From: Natronococcus jeotgali DSM 18795
GTDB lineage: Archaea; Halobacteriota; Halobacteria; Halobacteriales; Natrialbaceae
DNA: 56,010 nucleotides
Reading direction: 5' to 3'
Assembly: GCF_000337695.1 (NCBI RefSeq)
Contig: NZ_AOIA01000020.1
Location: 29,853 to 85,862 of the forward strand
Below are positions 42,039-50,838 of this stretch, piece by piece. The notes below the pieces were generated by a model. The model saw only the letters and a list, made by a program, of their open reading frames with translations, had not been told where the DNA came from and ran no database searches. Made by a program: the position numbers and the translations under genes. Every line of letters starts with the position of its first letter. Positions within the stretch are counted from its first letter, which is position 1.

Positions 42039-43691
42039 TCACTCGAGCGTGTAGCGATCGAACCGCTCGATCGCGTACAGCGCCGACGTCGGCGGGGCGA
42101 GGAGCCCGACGACGAGGACGGCCCAGGCAACGCCGGCGATCTGGGCCGCGGTGATCGAGACCGAGGGGGTCGGGGCCCAGGCCGCCGTCGCCGAGAGGAG
42201 CGCGGCGATCGGGGCCGCCGCGTCGACGTAGAGCGCGGCCGCGGCGGCCGTCGGCAGGATCACCGCCAGCGAGTAGACGGCGAACGCCGCCTTGCTCGGC
42301 ATCACCGCCTCGCGGCTGTTCGTCACCTTGACGCTGCCGAACCGGGGAAGCGCGGCACCGATCCCGGTGGCGAGCGCCGGCGTCGCGACGGCGCCGACGG
42401 TCGTCGCCGCAGCCAGGGCCGCGGTTCGCTCGAGCGAGAGCGGGCTGGCGAGCCCGAGCGCCAGCGAGACCACGAGGCCGACCGGGGCCGCGACGAGGGT
42501 GCCGGCGAGCACCAGCCCGGCGATCGACTGCCGACCCGAGAGCGTCGAGGTGACGACGGCGGGCAGCGCTCGGCCCAGATCCCCCAGCGGGTTGAGGGTA
42601 AACAGCGCGCCGGCCGCCCAGACCAGATAGACCGACAGGACGACGGCGACGTAAGCGGGGATCGTTCCGGCCTCGAGGATCGCCTGGACGAATCCGACGG
42701 CGCCGAACAGCGGGTAGCCGACGTACGCCAGGCGAATGGGTGCTCGCCCGGTCCGTCGGATCGCGGTGACCGTCACGGTCCGGGTCGGGCGATCGACGCC
42801 GCGGGACAGGGCTCCCGCCAGTCGGCTCGAGGACGCCCCGGAGCGGTGCCGATCGTCGAACCGGGCCGGGTCGGCGAACCAGTGGACCCGCGCGGAGGCG
42901 ACGCCGATCCCGACCGCGATCGGGGTCACGAGCGCCGTGCCGACGAGCGCGCCGAGGACCGCCGTCCCCGAGGCCGGGACGTTCGGGACGGTCGCGAGCA
43001 GGAGGTGCCCGGGCCAGCCCAGCGGTCCGTCCTGCAGGGCGACGAAGAGTTCGCTCACGACCAGGTCGAACCGCCCGGTCGCGATCGCGCCGAAGTACAG
43101 CGCCCAGAAGCCGACGAACAGGACCCACCGGTAGCGGGCGATCGGCTCGTAGGCGGTCACGAGGTGGCGAACCCAGACGCCGACCACGAACCCGACCGGG
43201 ACCGCCGAGACGAGCGCGAGCGCGGCGACGAGGACCGCGCCGACCACGGGTAACGCGGTGTCGGCGCCGACGGCGAACGCGCTCGAGAGCACGATCGCCG
43301 GGGGCAACACCCAGACGGAGAACAGCAGGATCTCGGCGCCGACGAGGCCGACGGCGGCGTTGCGGGTCGACGTCGAGACGAGCAGGAACGCCGGCTCGTC
43401 GGGGTCGGCGGCGGTAAAGGCCCGAATGGCGCTCATTCCGACCAGGAACAGCCAGCCGATCGCGACGCCACCCGCGACCGTGTCCGTCGCCAGCGCGACG
43501 CTGTCGGCGGTCAAACCGTCGGCGAAGTGTTCGCCCAGCGTCGGCAGCAGGTAGCCGCCCGCGACGGTCACCGACCCGAAGGCGAACGCCGCGAGCAGGC
43601 TCATCATGAGCAGCTTCGTTCGGTCGGCCGTTATCGCGCGGACCGTTCGGCGAAACTCCGTCCGGGCGACGAGCGCGGCGGCGCGCGTCAC
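42039..43691 (-). CDS. ABC exporter permease-like protein
   Basis: 550 residues with about 12-14 membrane segments in two blocks, separated by a polar loop (RFDDRHRSGASSSRLAGALS). The N-terminal RTEFRRTVRAITADRTKLLM is a typical pre-TM1 helix of ABC-2 exporters. The length suggests a duplicated or fused permease. It is divergent from an ATPase gene, 202 bases away, and the two probably form one transporter. The function and cargo are unknown. Confidence 0.75.
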   Translation of the reverse strand: MTRAAALVARTEFRRTVRAITADRTKLLMMSLLAAFAFGSVTVAGGYLLPTLGEHFADGLTADSVALATDTVAGGVAIGWLFLVGMSAIRAFTAADPDEPAFLLVSTSTRNAAVGLVGAEILLFSVWVLPPAIVLSSAFAVGADTALPVVGAVLVAALALVSAVPVGFVVGVWVRHLVTAYEPIARYRWVLFVGFWALYFGAIATGRFDLVVSELFVALQDGPLGWPGHLLLATVPNVPASGTAVLGALVGTALVTPIAVGIGVASARVHWFADPARFDDRHRSGASSSRLAGALSRGVDRPTRTVTVTAIRRTGRAPIRLAYVGYPLFGAVGFVQAILEAGTIPAYVAVVLSVYLVWAAGALFTLNPLGDLGRALPAVVTSTLSGRQSIAGLVLAGTLVAAPVGLVVSLALGLASPLSLERTAALAAATTVGAVATPALATGIGAALPRFGSVKVTNSREAVMPSKAAFAVYSLAVILPTAAAAALYVDAAAPIAALLSATAAWAPTPSVSITAAQIAGVAWAVLVVGLLAPPTSALYAIERFDRYTLE

Positions 43692-43863
43692 CGCCGATCA
43701 CCGTCGGGAGCCGGACGGCGGCGCGTGGCGGGGGAGACCATGCCCGATACCGCGTTCCGCCGCCACCTAAACGGTTCGGGTTCTGACAGGGAGCGGCGTC
43801 CGCTCCGGGTGGCGAGCGATCGCCGAGCGAATCGGCCGGGAACGTCGACGTCCGATCTGTCGG

Positions 43864-43870
43864 TTTTACG
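43864..43870 (+). promoter_or_regulatory. TATA-like box of the second ABC ATPase gene
   Basis: TTTTACG lies 24-30 bases before the ATG at 43894. The shared gap of 202 bases to the divergent permease holds no other clear signal. Confidence 0.5.
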
Positions 43871-43893
43871 TAACCAGCGACGGACGGAGGGGT

Positions 43894-44676
43894 ATGGACG
43901 GCGCCGATGTTCTCGCGATCCGGACCGACGAACTAACCAAGCGGTACGGGGAGACGACGGCGGTCGACGGGCTGACGATGACCGTCGACCGCGGGACGGT
44001 GTACGGCTTCCTGGGTCCAAACGGGGCCGGAAAGACGACCACGATGCGGATGCTGACGACGCTCACCCGCCCGACTTCGGGCACGGGGCGGGTCGCGGGG
44101 GAGCCGATCGCCGACCGCGAGGCCGTCACCCCCCACATCGGTTACCTGCCCGAGGAGCCGCCGATCTACGACGAGCTCACCGCCCGCGAACAGCTCGAGT
44201 ACGCCGCCGGCCTTCGGGACCTCCCCGAGGACGAGTCAGCGGAGCGCATCGGGTCGCTGCTCGAGCGCTTCGACCTGCTCGCGGACGCCGACAGGCGCAT
44301 CGAGGGCTACTCGAAAGGGATGCGCCAGAAGGTCGGGGTTATCCAGGCGGTGTTGCACGAGCCCGTCGTCGCCTTCCTCGACGAGCCCACCAGCGGACTG
44401 GACCCCCGCGCCGCGCGGACGATGCGGGAGACGATCGCCGACCTCGCGGACCGGGAGATGACGATCGTCCTCTCGACGCACATCCTCCCCGTCGTCGACG
44501 AACTGGCCGACGAGATCGGCGTGATCCACGAGGGCGAACTCGTCGCCCAGGGCGACCCCGAGACGCTCAAGTCCCGCGCCGAGACCGGCGAGACCCGCAG
44601 CCTCGAGGACGCCTTCCTCGAGGTCACTCGAGAGACGCCCGCGACCGAGCGCTCGACGGAGCCGCGGCCGGAGTAG
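43894..44676 (+). CDS. ABC transporter ATP-binding protein
   Basis: 260 residues, complete. Walker A is GPNGAGKTT, signature YSKGMRQKV, Walker B VAFLDEPTSGLDPRA. It lacks the long C-terminal extension of the ATPase at 30276. VIHEGELVAQGDPETLKSRA near the end is the usual switch of NatA/CcmA-like proteins. It presumably powers the divergently encoded permease. Confidence 0.9.
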   Translation: MDGADVLAIRTDELTKRYGETTAVDGLTMTVDRGTVYGFLGPNGAGKTTTMRMLTTLTRPTSGTGRVAGEPIADREAVTPHIGYLPEEPPIYDELTAREQLEYAAGLRDLPEDESAERIGSLLERFDLLADADRRIEGYSKGMRQKVGVIQAVLHEPVVAFLDEPTSGLDPRAARTMRETIADLADREMTIVLSTHILPVVDELADEIGVIHEGELVAQGDPETLKSRAETGETRSLEDAFLEVTRETPATERSTEPRPE

Positions 44677-44736
44677 CCGGCGCGTGCGGTCGGGGTCCGC
44701 CCTCCGATCGCCCGGAGGAACCGCCCTCGGGTAGTA

Positions 44737-44802
44737 GTTAACAACGAGATATATTCAACTCCGATATTGGTTAACAACGGAATATATTCAACTTCGAGAT
44801 AC
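44737..44802 (+). repeat. Two tandem 33-base repeats in a promoter region
   Basis: Copies 44737-44769 and 44770-44802 both begin GTTAACAACG and share ATATATTCAACT; about 26 of 33 positions agree. They lie 12-78 bases before the ATG at 44815, are AT-rich, and carry TATA-like sequence. They may be duplicated regulator sites or a duplicated promoter. Confidence 0.65.
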
Positions 44803-44814
44803 GATCGGTGGGGT

Positions 44815-45285
44815 ATGGTCCCCCTTCGAAGCCGCCGCGAGGAGTCCGGCGGCGACCCGTTGCGGTTCGCGCTCGTCGTCGGGCTCGCGACGGTACCGTT
44901 TACGGTCGCTCTCTCCTGGCAGTCGCCCGAGGGAACGACCGCGGTCGGCGGCAGCGTCTCGGGGCTGCCATTGCTGGTCGCCGGGACGCTCGTGGGGTAT
45001 CGCTACGGCGACTGTGCGACTCGAGTTCGTCGCGCCGGCGTCCGAGCCGGCCTCGCCGCGTCGGTCGCGACAGTGTTGCTGTACGCCGCCACTACGGTTT
45101 CGACGATCGGTACCGCATCGACGACGGTGACGGCGGTGGCCGTCGTCCTGGCTCCGTTCGTCGTCGCGGTCGGCGCGGCGCTTACCGTTCTGGTGACCGC
45201 GGGGACGGCCGCGCTCGTCGGCTGGATCCGTCGACGAGCCGACCCCGATCGCCGAACCGCGAACCGCAAGGACGGCCACCAGTGA
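44815..45285 (+). CDS. Small membrane protein, DUF5518-like
   Basis: 156 residues from the ATG at 44815 (MVPLRSRREESGGDPLRFAL). Four membrane segments: FALVVGLATVPFTVALSW, GLPLLVAGTLVGY, LAASVATVLLYAATTVST and AVAVVLAPFVVAVGAALTVL. The loop RYGDCATRVRRAGVRAGL resembles haloarchaeal DUF5518 proteins. The function is unknown. The stop TGA (45283-45285) is followed in the same frame by more membrane-protein coding sequence. Confidence 0.65.
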   Translation: MVPLRSRREESGGDPLRFALVVGLATVPFTVALSWQSPEGTTAVGGSVSGLPLLVAGTLVGYRYGDCATRVRRAGVRAGLAASVATVLLYAATTVSTIGTASTTVTAVAVVLAPFVVAVGAALTVLVTAGTAALVGWIRRRADPDRRTANRKDGHQ

Positions 45286-45357
45286 GGGGCGCTCGAGTCG
45301 CGGTGGTGGCTGCCCGTCCTCGGGTACGTCCTGCTGGCGCCGACGGTCGCGCTCGCC

Positions 45358-45675
45358 GTGGGAGTCGTCGACTCCGACGGCCGAGCGGGGCTCGCCGTCG
45401 CGCTCCTGGTCGTCTGTGCCGCCCTCCTCTCGGTGCCCGCCCTCCTCGGCGTGTTCGTCGACGCGACCGTTCACCGACGCGGGTCGGCGTGGCTCCCGAA
45501 CGTGTGGGCGTACGTCGGCGTTCCCCTCTGCGGGTTCGCCGTCGCGTACGTCGCTGCGCTCCTCTGGAACTCGCCGCGTCCCTCGGCCCCGGCCGCGGTC
45601 GCCTTTCTGGCCGTCCTCTGGGCAACGGCGGTCGTCTCCCTCGCGAACAGGTACCGCCGCCTCGAGACGTCGTAG
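45358..45675 (+). CDS. Small membrane protein with uncertain start
   Basis: The GTG at 45358 gives 105 residues. The frame is open from 45286, directly after the TGA of the preceding gene, and that extra stretch (ALESRWWLPVLGYVLLAPTV) reads as a genuine first membrane helix. No ATG, GTG or TTG occurs in it, so either translation starts at an unusual codon, the start was lost (GGG where ATG would be expected), or the TGA is read through. Further helices are at about 10-30, 47-67 and 77-97 of the 105-residue form. No family recognised. Confidence 0.5.
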   Translation: MGVVDSDGRAGLAVALLVVCAALLSVPALLGVFVDATVHRRGSAWLPNVWAYVGVPLCGFAVAYVAALLWNSPRPSAPAAVAFLAVLWATAVVSLANRYRRLETS

Positions 45676-45789
45676 CTCGAGGGCGTCGCCTCGCGCGGCG
45701 GGCGCTTCGCCGGCGAACGCGGGATAGCCATAGTGGTCGCGAGCCGGCAGTCCGACATTCCTAAGCGCGGCCGCCGCCGTGGTGGTGGT

Positions 45790-48264
45790 ATGGAGTATCA
45801 CGAGGCGGCGGAGTTTCTGTTCGGGTTGCGTCGGTTCCGTCCCAAACCGGGGACGGAGTCGACGGCCCGGCTGCTCGCCCACCTCGAGGACCCCCAGGAG
45901 GGCGTCGATTTCGTCCAGATCGCGGGGTCGAACGGGAAGGGGAGCACGGCACGGATGGTCGAGCGGACGCTGCGGGAGGCCGGGCTCTCGGTCGGGCTCT
46001 ACACCTCGCCGCACCTCGAGGACCTGCGGGAACGGATCCGGGTCGACGGCCGGAAGATCCCGAAGTCGTCGGTCCGCTCGTTCGTCGAATCGGTTCGCGA
46101 CCACGTCACCGAGCGGGCCGCGGACGGCGAGTCCCCGACGTTCTTCGAGGTGCTGACCGCGATGGCGATCCGGGAGTTCGACCGCGCCGACGTCGACGTC
46201 GCCGTCCTCGAGGTCGGCATCGGCGGGCGCTACGACGCGACCAGCGTCGTCGATCCCGTCGCGAGCGCGGTCACGAGCGTCACCCTGGAGCACACGGGCA
46301 TCCTCGGCGACACCGAGGCCGAGATCGCCCGCGACAAGGCCCACGTGGCGCCCGCGGGCGCGCCGCTGGTTACCGGCGCTTCCGGCGAGGCCCTGGAGGG
46401 TGTCCGCCAGGTCGCCGACGAGGTCGTCACCGTCAGGTTCGGCGGTCGGGACGGGTCGGAGCCCGACGTCGGCGTCGCCTACGAGGGACGGGTGAACCAC
46501 ACCGAGGCCGTCGTCTCGATCGACGACGGCGACCCTCTCGAGGCGCGGCTCCCGCTGCTCGGGCGCCACCAGGCGACGAACGCGGGTATCGCGGCGACGC
46601 TGGCCCGGCAGGTTGCGGACGTCACGGACGAGGAGCTCCGGCGGGGGCTGCGAAGCGCCCACTGGCCCGGGCGATTCGAGGTGCTCGAGACCGAGCCGCT
46701 GGTGGTGCTCGACGGCGCGCACAACCCGGGCGCCTGCGAGGGGCTGGCCGAGACCCTGTCGGAGTACGACTACGACGAGCTCACCCTCGTCGCCGGCGTG
46801 ATGCACGACAAGGACGTCGCGGGGATCGCCGACGCGCTGCCGACTCCCGATACGGCGATCGCCGCGGAACCGGCGCTCGACCGGGCCGAAGACGGCGACG
46901 TCCTCGCGACGGTGTTCGAGCGAACCGGGGTCCCCGACGTGCGGGCTATCCCCGACGTTCGGGACGCCCTCGAGGCAGCGATCGCGGACGGCGGCGCCGA
47001 CGACTGCGTCCTCGTGACCGGGTCGCTGTTCGCCGTCGCCGAGGCCCGCTCGCGGTGGACCGACCTGCAGGTGCCAAAGCGGATCCGCGACCGCGGCGAC
47101 GCCCGCGAGGTGCTCTCGGGGGCCCACGCGACCGAGGACGACGTCGACGACGCGACCGACGCGGCGGTCCACCGGGTGGTGAAGACCTCGCTTCGCTACG
47201 AGCGGGCGACGGCGCTGCGGACCGAGCTGTGCCGGCTCGGCGGGGAGTGTACCCTCTCGGGGCTCCGGCGGAGCGACGAGCGGATCGACGCCGTCCTGAC
47301 GGGCACCCTCGAGCAGTTCGCGGAACTCGTCGATCGCCTCGCGGCCCGCTCGGACGGGCTGGCCGCGATCGGTCGGGAGCTCGAGCGCACGCTCGAGCTC
47401 GAGGACGGGGCCGAAACCGACCCCGGCCCGCCCTCGGACGACGGCTCGTCGCCCCCCTGGGCCGACCGAACCGCCGTCATGGGCATCCTCAACGTCACGC
47501 CCGACAGCTTCCACGACGGCGGCGAGTACGACTCCCTCGAGGACGCGGTCGCCCGCGCGGAGGCGATGGTCGAGGCCGGCGCCGACGTGATCGACATCGG
47601 CGGCGAGTCGACGCGACCCGGCGCCGACCCGGTCCCCGTCGAGGAGGAGATCGACCGCGTCGTCCCCGTCGTCGAGGCGCTGGCCGACTTCGACGTCCCG
47701 CTCTCGATCGACACGCGGCGGGCGACCGTCGCCGAGGCGGCGCTGGAGGCCGGCGCGGACATCATCAACGACGTCTCCGGGCTCGAGGATCCCGAGATGC
47801 GTTTCGTCGTCGCCGACCACGACGCGACCCTGGTCGTGATGCACAGCGTCGACGCGCCCGTCGTCCCGGACCGCGACGTCGAGTACGACGACGTCGTCGA
47901 GGACGTGATCGACCAGCTTCGAGAGCGGATCCTGCTGGCGGAGAAGGCGGGCCTCGAGCGCGGGGACATCGTCGTCGACCCGGGGATCGGCTTCGCCAAG
48001 TCGGCTCGCGAGAGCTTCGAACTGCTCGATCGGCTCGGGGAGTTCCGGGCGCTGGGCTGTCCGATCCTGTTCGGCCACTCCCGCAAGTCGATGTTCGCAC
48101 ACCTCGGTCGGGACGCGGGCGAGCGCCTCGAGGCGACGGTCGCGGCGAGCGCGATCGCAACCGAGCGGGGCGCCGACCTCGTTCGGGTCCACGACGTGCC
48201 CGAGAACGTCGCCGCAGTGCGGACGGCGCTGGCGGCGCGCGACCCGGACCGATTCGAGTGGTAA
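45790..48264 (+). CDS. folCP: Fused folylpolyglutamate synthase / dihydropteroate synthase
   Basis: 824 residues from the ATG at 45790. Residues 1-430 are FolC (dihydrofolate/folylpolyglutamate synthase), with the P-loop GSNGKGST (46-53), LEVGIGGRYDATSVVD and a C-terminal FDGAHNP-like LDGAHNPGACEG. Residues from about 560 are FolP (dihydropteroate synthase): MGILNVTPDSFHDGG (from 564), DIGGESTRPGA, DPGIGFAKSARESFELL, and FGHSRKSMFAHL. The roughly 120-residue segment between (starting LQVPKRIRDRGDAREVLSGA) is a haloarchaeal domain of unknown role. Such FolC-FolP fusions are known in Haloferax. The protein supplies two steps of folate synthesis. Confidence 0.95.
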   Translation: MEYHEAAEFLFGLRRFRPKPGTESTARLLAHLEDPQEGVDFVQIAGSNGKGSTARMVERTLREAGLSVGLYTSPHLEDLRERIRVDGRKIPKSSVRSFVESVRDHVTERAADGESPTFFEVLTAMAIREFDRADVDVAVLEVGIGGRYDATSVVDPVASAVTSVTLEHTGILGDTEAEIARDKAHVAPAGAPLVTGASGEALEGVRQVADEVVTVRFGGRDGSEPDVGVAYEGRVNHTEAVVSIDDGDPLEARLPLLGRHQATNAGIAATLARQVADVTDEELRRGLRSAHWPGRFEVLETEPLVVLDGAHNPGACEGLAETLSEYDYDELTLVAGVMHDKDVAGIADALPTPDTAIAAEPALDRAEDGDVLATVFERTGVPDVRAIPDVRDALEAAIADGGADDCVLVTGSLFAVAEARSRWTDLQVPKRIRDRGDAREVLSGAHATEDDVDDATDAAVHRVVKTSLRYERATALRTELCRLGGECTLSGLRRSDERIDAVLTGTLEQFAELVDRLAARSDGLAAIGRELERTLELEDGAETDPGPPSDDGSSPPWADRTAVMGILNVTPDSFHDGGEYDSLEDAVARAEAMVEAGADVIDIGGESTRPGADPVPVEEEIDRVVPVVEALADFDVPLSIDTRRATVAEAALEAGADIINDVSGLEDPEMRFVVADHDATLVVMHSVDAPVVPDRDVEYDDVVEDVIDQLRERILLAEKAGLERGDIVVDPGIGFAKSARESFELLDRLGEFRALGCPILFGHSRKSMFAHLGRDAGERLEATVAASAIATERGADLVRVHDVPENVAAVRTALAARDPDRFEW

Positions 48265-48342
48265 CCGGCGCAGTTGCCGGTCAAAGCTTCAACTGTCGGG
48301 GCCCGGTACTGCCCGTGAGCGAAGCGTGCTCGAGGCCAATCT

Positions 48343-49059
48343 ATGACAGACGAACACGATCACGATCTGCAGATCGAGGACGAACTGCCCGACGACCCGG
48401 TGGACGCGGTGAGCGAGATAGCCGGGGGGAGCGTCCGCGACGGGCGTCTCGCCGTGGTCGGCGGCGGGTTGCTGTTGCTGTCGACGCTCCGGTCGCTCGT
48501 TCGCGGACAGTTCCGGGCGATCCCGAAGGCCGCCATCGGCGCCGGGCTCGTCGGTATCGGGCTCCGGCAGCGCCGCGGGAACGAGGGGACGACGTTCGAG
48601 CCCGATCTCGAGGAGATCGAGGGCGATACCGACGACAAGGAGACCAGCGACGAAGCCGCGGCCGCGGCCGAGCGCCCCGACGCCGGCCACGAGTCCCAGA
48701 TCGACGCGGCGGGCAACGTCGACGAGGAACCCCAGCTCGGCGAGGCCGACGACGACCACGACGGCGATATCGAGTTCACCGACGATCCCGAAGAGGAGGG
48801 CACTCGCACGAAACCGGACGCGGGGAAAGACGACGAGGATCCCCGCCGAACCACCGACGGGGACGAGACGACGGTCGACGTCTCCGAAACCGCGATGGCC
48901 GAGGAGACCGCGGAGGCGACCGGTCCCGACCCCGAGCAGGCCCAGCCGACCCAGACCGACGCGAACGAACCCGAGGAAACCCCCGAGGAGGACGCCTCGG
49001 ACATGAAGGTCGAACCCGACGACGAGGACGACGAGGACGAGGACGGCGAAGAGAACTGA
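48343..49059 (+). CDS. Haloarchaeal hypothetical with one hydrophobic segment and long acidic tail
   Basis: 238 residues. The N-terminal 80 residues contain a weakly hydrophobic helix (GRLAVVGGGLLLLSTLRSLV, then AAIGAGLVGIGLRQRR). The remaining 160 residues are low-complexity and extremely acidic (EDDEDEDGEEN ending), probably disordered. The layout suggests a membrane-associated protein with a flexible cytoplasmic tail. No family recognised. Confidence 0.55.
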   Translation: MTDEHDHDLQIEDELPDDPVDAVSEIAGGSVRDGRLAVVGGGLLLLSTLRSLVRGQFRAIPKAAIGAGLVGIGLRQRRGNEGTTFEPDLEEIEGDTDDKETSDEAAAAAERPDAGHESQIDAAGNVDEEPQLGEADDDHDGDIEFTDDPEEEGTRTKPDAGKDDEDPRRTTDGDETTVDVSETAMAEETAEATGPDPEQAQPTQTDANEPEETPEEDASDMKVEPDDEDDEDEDGEEN

Positions 49060-49316
49060 CGTCGAGGGCGGTCCGGCTCCTGCTTTTCGTCGACCGTTAC
49101 CGGGCGTGCCCGCTACCGCGAGCGCGCCGCGGCCGCCTCGAGGACGCGCCGGGCGCGACTTCCGACCGCGAACGCGGCAGGTTTGATCGGCGACCGACGT
49201 AGATACCGGCAAATCGAATGCCGTGTCACGGACTGTCGCAATATCGGCTCCCGCCTACGACGAAGCCGTCACAGCTACCAGCAATCCTTTCCTCCGTCTC
49301 CGACGGTATCGACAAG

Positions 49317-49325
49317 GGTTAAGTG
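49317..49325 (+). promoter_or_regulatory. TATA-like box before the small ORF and yeiH
   Basis: GGTTAAGTG lies 25-33 bases before the ATG at 49350, which suits a leaderless transcript covering the small ORF and the YeiH gene. Confidence 0.5.
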
Positions 49326-49349
49326 CGCCGGTCCGAAGAATCAACACGG

Positions 49350-49490
49350 ATGTCTTTCGATCGACTGCGTCGGCGCGCCGCGGCCGTTCGATCGCGGTGG
49401 ACGGGACTCGAGCGCGACTGGCAGAGCGTCGCCGTCGGAGCCGCGACCGTCGCCACGGTCGCCGTCTTCGAACTGCAGATCCCCTGGTAG
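49350..49490 (+). CDS. Small 46-residue protein upstream of yeiH
   Basis: ATG at 49350 to TAG at 49488-49490. It has a basic N-terminus (MSFDRLRRRAAAVRSRW) and a hydrophobic C-terminal helix (VAVGAATVATVAVFELQI), so it may be a single-pass membrane peptide. It ends 4 bases before the yeiH start and begins 25 bases after a TATA-like box, so it looks like the first gene of that transcript. Too short for a homology argument. Confidence 0.5.
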   Translation: MSFDRLRRRAAAVRSRWTGLERDWQSVAVGAATVATVAVFELQIPW

Positions 49491-49494
49491 CGAG

Positions 49495-50478
49495 ATGTCG
49501 ATCACGCGGTTTCTCCCGGGACTGGTCGCGCTCGGTCTCGGCGGCGTTCTCGCGCGCGCGATCGAGCTGACGCTCGGTCCCAACCACCTGCTCGTCGCCA
49601 TCGCGCTCGGATTCGTCCTGGCCAACGCCGTGGGCGTCCCCGATCGGCTCGAGCCGGGGATCGGTACCCACAAGCTCTGGCTCGGCGCCGGGATCGTCCT
49701 CATGGGCGCGTCGCTGACCCTTGAGACCGTCCTCGAGGTCGGCGGGACCGTCCTGCTGGTCGTCGTCGGCGTGACGGCGATGACGGTCCTGGTCGTCGAA
49801 CTCCTCGCGCGCAACGTCTTCGGACTCGCCGAGCGACTCGGCTCGCTGCTGGCGGCCGGATCGGGTATCTGTGGCGTCTCCGCGGTCGTCGCGGTCGCCG
49901 GCGCGATCCGCGCTCGGGAGGACCAGATCGCCTACGCGGCGGCGACGGTGTTGCTGTTCGACGCGATCACCATCGTCGTCTACCCGCTCGTCGGCGACTT
50001 GCTCGGCCTCTCCGACGTCGTCTTCGGCGTCTGGGCCGGCGTCAGCATGTTCTCGACGGGTCCGGTCGTCGCGGTCGGGTTCGCCCACTCGGAGGTCGCC
50101 GGCCAGTGGGCCACGATGGCGAAACTGTCGCGGAACGCCCTGATCGGCGCCGTCGTCATCGCGTACGCGAGCTACTACGCTCGCTCGGACTCGGCCGGGC
50201 GTCCCTCCCTGCGGACCCTCTGGGACGAGTTTCCGAAGTTCGTGCTCGGCTTTCTCGCGCTCGTCGCGCTGGCCAGCGCCGGCGTCTTCTCGCCGGCCCA
50301 GCAGGCCTCCCTCGAGAACGCCTACAACTGGCTGTTCGTGCTCGCGTTCGTGGGTCTGGGAACGGAGATTCAACTCGCCGAACTCCGGAGTACGGGGCTG
50401 ACACCCGCGCTGGTCGTCTTGCTCGCGTTGTTCGTCGCCAGCACGGTTTCGCTCGTCGTCCTCGCGGCGCTGTTCTGA
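49495..50478 (+). CDS. YeiH/UPF0324 family putative sulfate exporter
   Basis: 327 residues, start ATG at 49495, about ten membrane helices. Family signatures are GIGTHKLWLGAGIVLMGASL near residues 60-80 and AAGSGICGVSAVVAVAGAIR, the UPF0324 core, with a glycine-rich half-helix. NYNWLFVLAF-like sequence near the end is also typical. YeiH proteins are annotated as putative sulfate or other anion exporters; the substrate here is unproven. Confidence 0.85.
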   Translation: MSITRFLPGLVALGLGGVLARAIELTLGPNHLLVAIALGFVLANAVGVPDRLEPGIGTHKLWLGAGIVLMGASLTLETVLEVGGTVLLVVVGVTAMTVLVVELLARNVFGLAERLGSLLAAGSGICGVSAVVAVAGAIRAREDQIAYAAATVLLFDAITIVVYPLVGDLLGLSDVVFGVWAGVSMFSTGPVVAVGFAHSEVAGQWATMAKLSRNALIGAVVIAYASYYARSDSAGRPSLRTLWDEFPKFVLGFLALVALASAGVFSPAQQASLENAYNWLFVLAFVGLGTEIQLAELRSTGLTPALVVLLALFVASTVSLVVLAALF

Positions 50479-50838
50479 CCGTAACGGCGCTGCAAGGCCG
50501 CTCACCCGCCGACGCAGTCGGATTCCCGTCGAAGTCTGCGGCAATACTTGCTACCGGTTCGAGACGGCGCCGCTCCCGGAGAAACGGCGCAGTTCGGGCG
50601 CGAACGGGCGAGAATCCGCTCGGACGAGCGAGTCGGGCGATCGCGGATCGTCGCCGCGAACGGGTCGTCCGCCGTCCGTTCGGCCGAAAGTGACGGAAAC
50701 GGCGAGATCGGGGCCGACCCGCCAAACCGCGGGACGCGTTCGCGTTCGTGCGAGAGCTTTGCTGGTTTCGGGTTGAAAACCAAATAATTGCAGGCTAACG
50801 AGGGGATACAAACGTCTAGTGGGTAGGATGGGGCACGC
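50479..50838. other. 360-base gene-free region with the pst promoter
   Basis: GC-rich until about 50750, then AT-rich. A TATA-like AAATAATT near 50780-50787 lies about 50-60 bases before pstS, and GATACAAAC (50806-50814) lies 24-32 bases before it. The latter gives a leaderless transcript. Phosphate-responsive elements are expected here, but I cannot name one from sequence alone. Confidence 0.5.

Noticed and set aside
44788-48192. 1134-codon minus-strand frame opposite folCP
   Set aside because: Repetitive Arg/Glu/Asp composition and no family match; it mirrors the codon bias of folCP on the other strand.
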